This document shows positions 57,843 to 64,000 of a DNA stretch of 64,000 nucleotides, in pieces. Numbering within the stretch: position 1 is the stretch's first letter; each line of letters starts with the position of its first letter. The DNA is from Bretschneidera sinensis. Taxonomy: Eukaryota > Streptophyta > Magnoliopsida > Brassicales > Akaniaceae. The position numbers and the translations under genes were made by a program. Under the pieces are notes generated by a model. That model saw nothing but the letters and a program-made list of their open reading frames with translations, did not search any database and was not told where the DNA came from. The stretch is taken from contig CM043699.1 in assembly GCA_023935145.1 (NCBI GenBank), positions 106,715,536 to 106,779,535 on the forward strand, written 5' to 3'.

Positions 57843-58936
57843 AGTAGGCTTCATTGTCGTGATCCTCAAATCGGGGGAAAGGCTCAATAATTTATCAAGG
57901 GCCGACTAAGTTGTTTCCAAAGGAATCTCCAGACCTAGTCGCACATTCTCTATACCCTGGCAGCTCACTTGTTTTTGTTTTTTGCTAATGGAGATCCGCT
58001 TGATCCACCTAATTGCTATCATTCAAATTAAAAATTAATGTAAATTTGATACTTAGCAGATAAACAGATCATGAAGATGAAAACTAAATTGAAATAAAAA
58101 TGACTCTTGGGTGTGATTTGCTAGAAACGGTATAAAGAAACATGTTTAAGATCTCTTAGGACACATTAAAGGGTAAGCAGAGAAATATGAAAATGTTTTG
58201 GTCTTTATCAAATTGGCAAGCCAAATAAAAGAGACAAAAAGAAAGTATTTATGAAGAAATCAAATGGTTGATTTGACTTGGTAGTAGACCAACAGAGGAA
58301 ATGAATTCATGTTCTATTACTGAGATATATTGCATACCCATCATAGAAAGAGCCAATAAAAGATCAGACCCTCTAATAAAGTAAAACCAAGGGTATTATG
58401 TCAGAAGGAAAAGCTAATTGCTGTGTACTACGTATTTCTTTCCCAGCAATTGTTAAGAGAAAAAGTAAAAAATTTTACCACTTGGAACCAATAATTCTTT
58501 TCAAGCGCTTGTCAGCTTCTTTTTGTCATTCTCAATGTCATTAACCATCCAAAAAAGGCAAAAAGGAAGGTGTAATATTATGAAAGTTTGATTGATAAAT
58601 TATTGTTTTGTTTTCAAAAACTCACTGTTTAGTATTTTTGATAGTGAGAAAGATGATTTTCATTGGTTGATCTAAATGATCAAAATGAAGGCTTAAATTT
58701 TTACCAAGCGACATATCCACATCCAAAGTGGTGTTGCTTCAACATCGATCAACGTTTTGGAATATCCAATAATGAAATTTAATTATCATTATTCATTCAT
58801 CTAAGAAAAGAGGAACTCTTAAATCTTAACGACCACCTAATATCAATGAAACAACTCTCAAGATAAATATAAAGCTCTTTCCTCTCTATTCCTATCTATA
58901 AGCTTGCTTGAGTTAATTAACTTATATGTTAACATT
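57843..58936. other. Region upstream of the NRT2 fragment
   Basis: No gene recognised. It would hold the NRT2 promoter and 5' UTR. The first 110 bases resemble the left flank of element C (28410-28496), for example CAAGGGCCG and TAGTCGCA. Confidence 0.55.
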
Positions 58937-59184
58937 ATGTCTGATAGTAACACAGCAACAGAGACTGAACCAGGAAGCTCTATGCATGGAGTTTCAGCCA
59001 AAGAACAGAATTTTGCCTTCTCAGTCACCTCCCCCACAATCCCAACAGACCCAACAGCAAAATTTACACTCCCCGTCGATTCTGAGCACAAAGCAAAAGT
59101 GTTCGATCTTTTATCCTTAGCCAAACTTCACATGGTCACATTTTATCTCTCTTAGCTCTCATTCTTCACTCGCCTCATCTCAAC
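58937..59184 (+). pseudogene. NRT2: NRT2-type high-affinity nitrate transporter, 5' exon fragment
   Basis: ATG 58937 opens [49 protein letters not shown] and [12 protein letters not shown]. This is the cytosolic N-terminus of plant NRT2 proteins, which import nitrate at the plasma membrane with NAR2/NRT3 partners. The codon at 59153-59155 is TAG where family members have the Trp of LSW. The frame then continues as LSFFTRLIST, the start of the first membrane helix, until copia element H begins at 59185. The rest of the gene should lie beyond the window. The stop is a single TGG to TAG change, so the locus is doubly broken. Confidence 0.9.
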
Positions 59185-59399
59185 TGTTAATGTATTATAT
59201 GGGCTTAGTCCCACATTGGTTGTGTATAGCTTTTCCTCTCCAATTGGCTTGTATAAATAGGATAGTCCCACATTGGTTGTGTATAGCTTTGCCTCTCCTA
59301 TTGGCTTGTATGAATAAGATAGCTCCCTTGTAAGTAAATTACACCATTCAATACAATTCTTCTCTTTGTATTGTCTCACTTTCTCTCTTAAATTCAACA
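59185..59399 (+). repeat. 5' LTR of element H with duplicated promoter block
   Basis: 215 bp, TGTTAATG...TTCAACA. A 57-bp unit (59207-59263 and 59264-59320) is repeated and carries the TATA-like GTATAAATAG (59251-59260) in the first unit and a decayed version in the second. Confidence 0.9.
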
Positions 59400-59668
59400 T
59401 GGTATCAGAGCCTTAACGGTTCTCGGTATATTAAGAGTTGAGTATGCTCTGTGATTGCCACTATTAGTGGATCCTTCACATCAGAAAAACTTCTAGTATA
59501 TCATTTTCATACCTGTCGGGTTATCACTATAGTCGGAGTCTCATTCTCCATCGATGTCGTCTCCACCACTGCTCCTGTTTCAGACACACTGCTGCCACAT
59601 CAGCCCCACGTCACCTGTTGACCCCCACGTTACCAGTTTCTTGGAGGTTCACCTTCCTCTTTGCTCCT

Positions 59669-60518
59669 ATGGCTGAATTGGACTTAAGCTGGTTAATTAC
59701 TACTATTCTGGATGAATCTAATTATGTTGTGTGGGCTCAAGAAATGTCTGGTTTCCTCTGTGGATGAAAATTGTGGCGTTACGTGACTGGAGATATCATT
59801 TAACCAAAGAAGAAGAACAACGAAGATGCTGACAAATATGTTGACCGTCTAGAGGACTGGGATAGTAAAAATCACCAGATTCTCACATGGTTTCGTGCCA
59901 CTATTATCCCAGAAATCAAACTTCAATTTGGTACACTCTATACAGCTAAAGAAGCTTGGGATCTTCTCCAACACCGCTACACTAGGGCAGATATCTCAAA
60001 TAAGTATCGTATTCTTTCCACCCTTCATAACATGTGCCAAGAACCTAGACAAACTGTCAACAGTTTTTTTATCTCAGATGATTGCCGTGTGGAACCAGTT
60101 AGCTCGCACTGAGCTAACTTGGAAATGCACAAAAGATGCTGATGTTCATGGAAACTACCAAACTGAGACACGCATTATGCAATTCCTGATGGACTTGAGA
60201 GAGGAATTTGAATCTGTACGAGCTTCAATCCTACACCGGGGCGCAATACCTCCCCTAAACGACGTCCTCTCTGATTTACTCTGTGAGGAAACACGTCTTG
60301 CCACATTACAAGGATCTCATACAGATGTTGCCCTTACAGCACTCGTTGCTCTTGCCACACCAGCTGCCAAGGCAAACCCATACCAAAAGCCCTTATATTG
60401 CAAGTATTGTCATTCACAAGGGCATGAATTGCTCAAATGTCTTTCTCGCCTATGTAAAGTCTGCAGAGAACTGGGTCACTATCTTATAGACTGTTGTAAA
60501 CTTCCATTAGGAAATTAG
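59669..60518 (+). pseudogene. H gag
   Basis: MAELDLSWLITTILDESNYV from 59669, stops in the next 150 bases, then ADKYVDRLEDWDSKNHQI and FGTLYTAKEAWDLLQHRY. After a frameshift near 60070 it is open to 60518 with MIAVWNQLARTEL and a zinc knuckle CKYCHSQGHELLKC (about 60400-60441). Confidence 0.88.
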
Positions 60519-61900
60519 TTAAATGGGAACCAATATTGCTCTCGAGGATCATATAATTGGTTTTATTCTAAGCTAAAGAATACTGCTGCTGTAGCCACTG
60601 ATGCTACACCAACTTCATCCAGTTCTCCACCTGATTGGAGTGGTTTTTGCACCGTTCTTACCGATGCTCTAAATAAAATTGGTAACAATATAGCTATGTC
60701 AGCTACGCCAGGTGAATCCTGATGGTATTTTGATTCTGCCTGTTACAATCACGTTACTTCTGATGCCTCTATATTTTCCTCTAAAACCCGTGATGAGCAT
60801 GTACTTACTATTCACACTGCCAATGGATCAAATATGTTGGTCAGCCATACTGGACATGTTGATAATTCTCATTTGTCTCTCCCTGACATATATTTGGTTC
60901 CTAATCTTACCCTTAACCTTATATCTGTTGGACAACTAAGTGACATTGGACTTGATTTGCATTTTTCTTTTACTGGTTGTCGTGTGCAGGACCCTCAGAC
61001 AGGAAAACTCCTTGGAACCGACCATAATGTTGGACATCTCTTTGAGCTCACTCACCTCCAAGTCCCATCCTTACCATCACCAAACCAATCAGCCGAATCC
61101 ATCCCAGCACTCTCACCCATGAAATTATGGCACTCTCGGTTAGGTCACGCTTCATCCAGCCCTCTACGTTCTCTTAATTCTAGTGGTAAGTTAGGTTCAC
61201 TTCAGCATGAGTCTTTTCATTGTATTCATTGTCAACTTTCAAAACAATCAGCTTTACCTTTTAATGAGAGTTAGTCTGTTTCCCTTGCACATTTTGATTT
61301 AGTACATTCTGACATTTGGGGGCCTTCTCCTCATGCATCAATGGGTGGTGCTCATTATTTTTTTATATTTATGGATGACTATTCTCGTTATACTTGGTTG
61401 TTTCTTATGAAAAGCAGATTTGAACTCTTTCAAATATATTCTGATTTTTCTTCTATGGTTCAAACTCAATTATCTCGGAATATCAAAATTTTTCGTTCAG
61501 ATAATGCAATTGAATATAAAGACCGTGCTTTTCTAAACCTACTTCACAAAAATGGCACACTCCCCCACCGCTCATGCCTTGGAACCTCCCAACAAAATGG
61601 ATGAGCTGAACGCAAACATCGACATATTCTTAACACCGTTCGTGCTCTACTCATTTTGTCATCATGTCTTGAACTTTTCTGGGGTGATGCTGCCTTAACC
61701 GCAGTGTACACAATCAATCGTGTCCCTTCTGCTACAATCCAAAATCAGTCTCCATTCAAACGCTTTTGCGCTTGTTTTGTTCTTCTTAAACCACATGAAC
61801 ACAATAAATTACAACCAAGGGCTCAACTGTGTTGTTTCATTGGATATGGTATTGAACATAAGGGGTATTGATGTTGTGATTTTATTTCTAAAACTCTTTG
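60519..61900 (+). pseudogene. H protease and integrase
   Basis: Protease region WYFDSACYNHVTSD (about 60722), then PNLTLNLISVGQLSDIGL. The integrase zinc region is LWHSRLGHAS...CIHCQLSK (about 61126-61245). Its core is DDYSRYTWLF...FRSDNAIEY, with a stop in the NG*AERKHRH stretch near 61600. Integrase inserts the cDNA; here it is broken by stops and frame changes. Confidence 0.85.
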
Positions 61901-62379
61901 TATCTCTCGTCATGTCATTTTTTGGGAATATCAAATGTTCTCTTCCTTATGGTCATTTGACATGTCAACCATCACTAACACTAGATTCTTTAGTGATCCA
62001 TCTATTGAGTTATTTCCTGAGAATCCAGTTTCAGGTATTGTTGAGTCCACCTCCGAATCACCAGTTGATATCACCCCTTCCGTTCCGGAACCATTAGCTG
62101 ATCCTACCTTTCCAGACCCAGCTCTAGCTCTAGAACCATCAGTTGACCTCACCTCTCCGACTTAATCGGTCGTGCCCGAGGATATTCCTATGTCTGATGA
62201 GTCTGCACCGACTCCCTTTGAGAGCCATCCTCTAGATCACCCCCGCAGATCTACCAAGGTAACTCATCCCTTTTCTCATCTTGCTGATTACCATTGCGAT
62301 TATCATTGTTTTTCCACTATACTTCATCCACATAAGCCTCAATCCTATAAGAAGGCTAGTACTAATCTTCTTTAGCAGA

Positions 62380-63860
62380 AAGCAATGGATGAAGAACTTC
62401 AGGCCCTAGCTAAAACTCATACCTGGGATATTGTTGATATACTCCCTAGAAAAACTCCTATTGGGTGCAAATGGGTGTTTAAGATCAAGGCACTTTCTGA
62501 TCGCTCTATTGAACGATATAAAGCTTAACTTGTTGCCAAGGGATGTGCTCAGGAATATGGCATTGACTATGAAGAGACATTTGCTCCAGTGGTGAGGCTC
62601 ACATCTGTCCGTACACTCCTTGGTGTCGCGCCATTCGAAGATGGACTCTGTTTCAAATGGATGTCAAAAATGCATTTCTCAATGGGGATCTTCTTGAGGA
62701 AGTCTATATGCATACACCTCCTGGCTTAGATGCCCCTCGAAACAAAGTTTTTCGCCTTCGTCGTGCCCTATATGGTTTGAAACAAGCTCCATGTGCCTGG
62801 TTTGCTAAATTCAGCACTGTCATTCATCAGTTTGGGTTCACACCAAGTGCTCATGATTCAACTCTGTTTATGCCATACTACCAATGGTATTATCCTTCTT
62901 TTACTATACGTGGATGATATGGTTATTACTAGAGATGATCTACATGCTATTTCGAAACTCAAAAAGTTTCTCAGTGGCTAATTCAAGATGAAAGATCTTA
63001 GCGTGCTCACCTATTTTCTTGGCCTCGAAGTTTCATCTAATTCTAATGGATTTGTTCTCTTTCAGGCCAAATATGCCTCAGATCTCATTTCCAAGGCTGG
63101 GATCACTGACTCAACCACTGCCACTACTCCTCTCGAGCTGAACATCAGACTTACCCCACTCGATGGTTCACCTCTTCAGGATGCCACTCTATATCGTCAA
63201 CTAGTTGGAAGTCTTATATATCTTACTATCACTCACCCTGACATTGCTTATGTCGTTCATCAGGTCAGTCGGTTCTTGTCCGCTCCTCGGACCACCCATT
63301 ACTCGGTTGTTCTTCGCATTCTTCGGTATGTCAAGGGTACTTTATTTCATGGGCTTCATTTCTTAGAACAGTCTGCCCCCGTCTTACAAGCCTATTCTGA
63401 TGCCGATTAGGCCGGATACTCTACTGATAGACGTTCAACCACTGATTACTATTTCTTTTTGGGCAATTCTCTCATTTCTTGGCGTAGTAAGAAACAAACT
63501 GTGGTTGCTCACTCCAGTACTGAAGCTGAATATCGTGCCATGGCTGATGCAACTCAAAAACTTCTTTGGCTTCGATGGCTACTCACTGACATGGGTATCT
63601 CTTCTCCTGCTGCCACTATCCTACACTGTGAGAACATGAGTGCTATTCAGATCGCTCACAATGATATCTTCCATGAGTGTACAAAACACATCGGAATGAT
63701 TACCACTTCATCCGTGATCACATTCTCCAAAATAAGGTTTGTCTACAATCTGTCAGTTCAACCGATCAGCCAGCTGACATTTTCACTAAGATTTATCCAC
63801 CCGGACACTTTCACTCAATGGTTTCCAAACTCAAGTTCACCTCCCACTTACCACCTTGAG
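62380..63860 (+). pseudogene. H reverse transcriptase and RNase H
   Basis: GCKWVFKIKALSDRSIERYK, then a stop at 62527 where Arg is usual. [24 protein letters not shown] and LLYVDDMVITRDDL follow, then KMKDLSVLTYFLGLEV, PDIAYVVHQVSRFL, QAYSDAD with a stop at the usual Trp, and KKQTVVAHSSTEAEYRAMAD. It ends near 63860 before the purine tract. Confidence 0.9.
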
Positions 63861-63872
63861 TTTGAGGGGGGA

Positions 63873-64000
63873 TGTTAATGTTTTATATGGGCTATTCCCA
63901 CATTGATTGTGTATAGCTTTGCCACTCCTATTAGCTTGTATAAATAGGATAGTCCCACATTGGTTGTGTATAGCTTTACCTCTCCTATTGGCTTGTATAA
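63873..64000 (+). repeat. 3' LTR of element H, partial
   Basis: TGTTAATGTTTTATATGG... 128 bp to the window edge. It differs from the 5' LTR by scattered substitutions and a small deletion. Two GTATAA boxes are present. Confidence 0.9.

Larger units (their letters stand above)
59185..64000 (+). mobile_element. Element H: Ty1/copia retrotransposon in the NRT2 exon, 3' end beyond the window
   Basis: 5' LTR at 59185-59399, primer site TGGTATCAGAGCC at 59400, and gag-protease-integrase-RT-RNase H in copia order. Purine tract at 63861-63872, and the 3' LTR starts at 63873. The pentamer before it is TCAAC (59180-59184). The YVDD loop of RT is intact, but stops are scattered. Several are compatible with C to T or G to A changes. 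About 4.9 kb in total. Confidence 0.92.

Noticed and set aside
1..64000. A new defence-like or biosynthetic gene cluster
   Set aside because: The host genes (MADS, SIG6, UBL, UGT fragments, NRT2 fragment) are unrelated and separated by transposons. No co-functional arrangement is visible.

Overview
This window comes from the nuclear genome of a eudicot plant, probably a woody species, although no sequence here fixes the genus. The evidence is spliced genes with GT-AG introns, a plastid sigma factor gene, a type I MADS-box gene, an NRT2 nitrate transporter exon, and large nested plant LTR retrotransposons. Most of the 64 kb is transposable element. I saw no operon-like or bacterial content and no CRISPR array. 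I also did not find a clearly new multi-gene system. The most unusual material is in the structure of the repeats.

Left part (1-24.4 kb). A pol-less Athila-like element (A, 1-2461) sits inside the integrase of a minus-strand Tat-like gypsy element (B, 2462-7936). Next come two host genes: an intronless AGL62-like MADS gene (8676-9473) and a nine-exon SIG6 plastid sigma factor gene (10995-15216). SIG6 carries an upstream duplicated block of TGGGCY 'site II' motifs and a MITE in intron 6. A gag-only LTR remnant follows (15.85-17.66 kb). After it lies a local triplication of a module made of a UDP-glycosyltransferase fragment, a tRNA-Ile(AAT) and a double ubiquitin-like gene (17.8-24.4 kb). Only the middle copy of this module is well preserved. 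The third copy is split by a rearranged copia element (20703-23063) that contains an inverted segment.

Middle part (24.8-57.8 kb). A 5'-truncated minus-strand L1-type LINE has 17-bp target duplications (24770-24786 and 27599-27615) and holds a copia remnant. The rest is a nested stack. A small non-autonomous LTR element (C, outer bounds 28497-57842) has a solo chromovirus LTR (D) in its left LTR and a 25-kb Tat-like element (F, 32389-57813) in its right LTR. F in turn contains a complete but dead minus-strand chromovirus (E, 37018-46860, target duplication TAACC) and a second pol-less Athila-like element (G, 51585-57085, target duplication ATTGT). F also carries an LTR-plus-leader copy pasted into gag, an antisense ORF with its own TATA box, and a ten-unit 48-bp hairpin minisatellite.

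Right part (57.8-64 kb). The first 72 codons of an NRT2-type high-affinity nitrate transporter (58937-59184) end at an in-frame TAG. They are then cut by a copia element (H) that runs off the window. The host genes do not form a pathway. They are islands in repeat-rich DNA, and several (UGT, NRT2, two of three UBL copies) are broken. Element order can be read directly from the nesting: D and F are younger than C, E and G are younger than F, and A is younger than B. Exon boundaries, target duplications and repeat periods were read by eye. Family and clade names rest on remembered motifs, with no database search.
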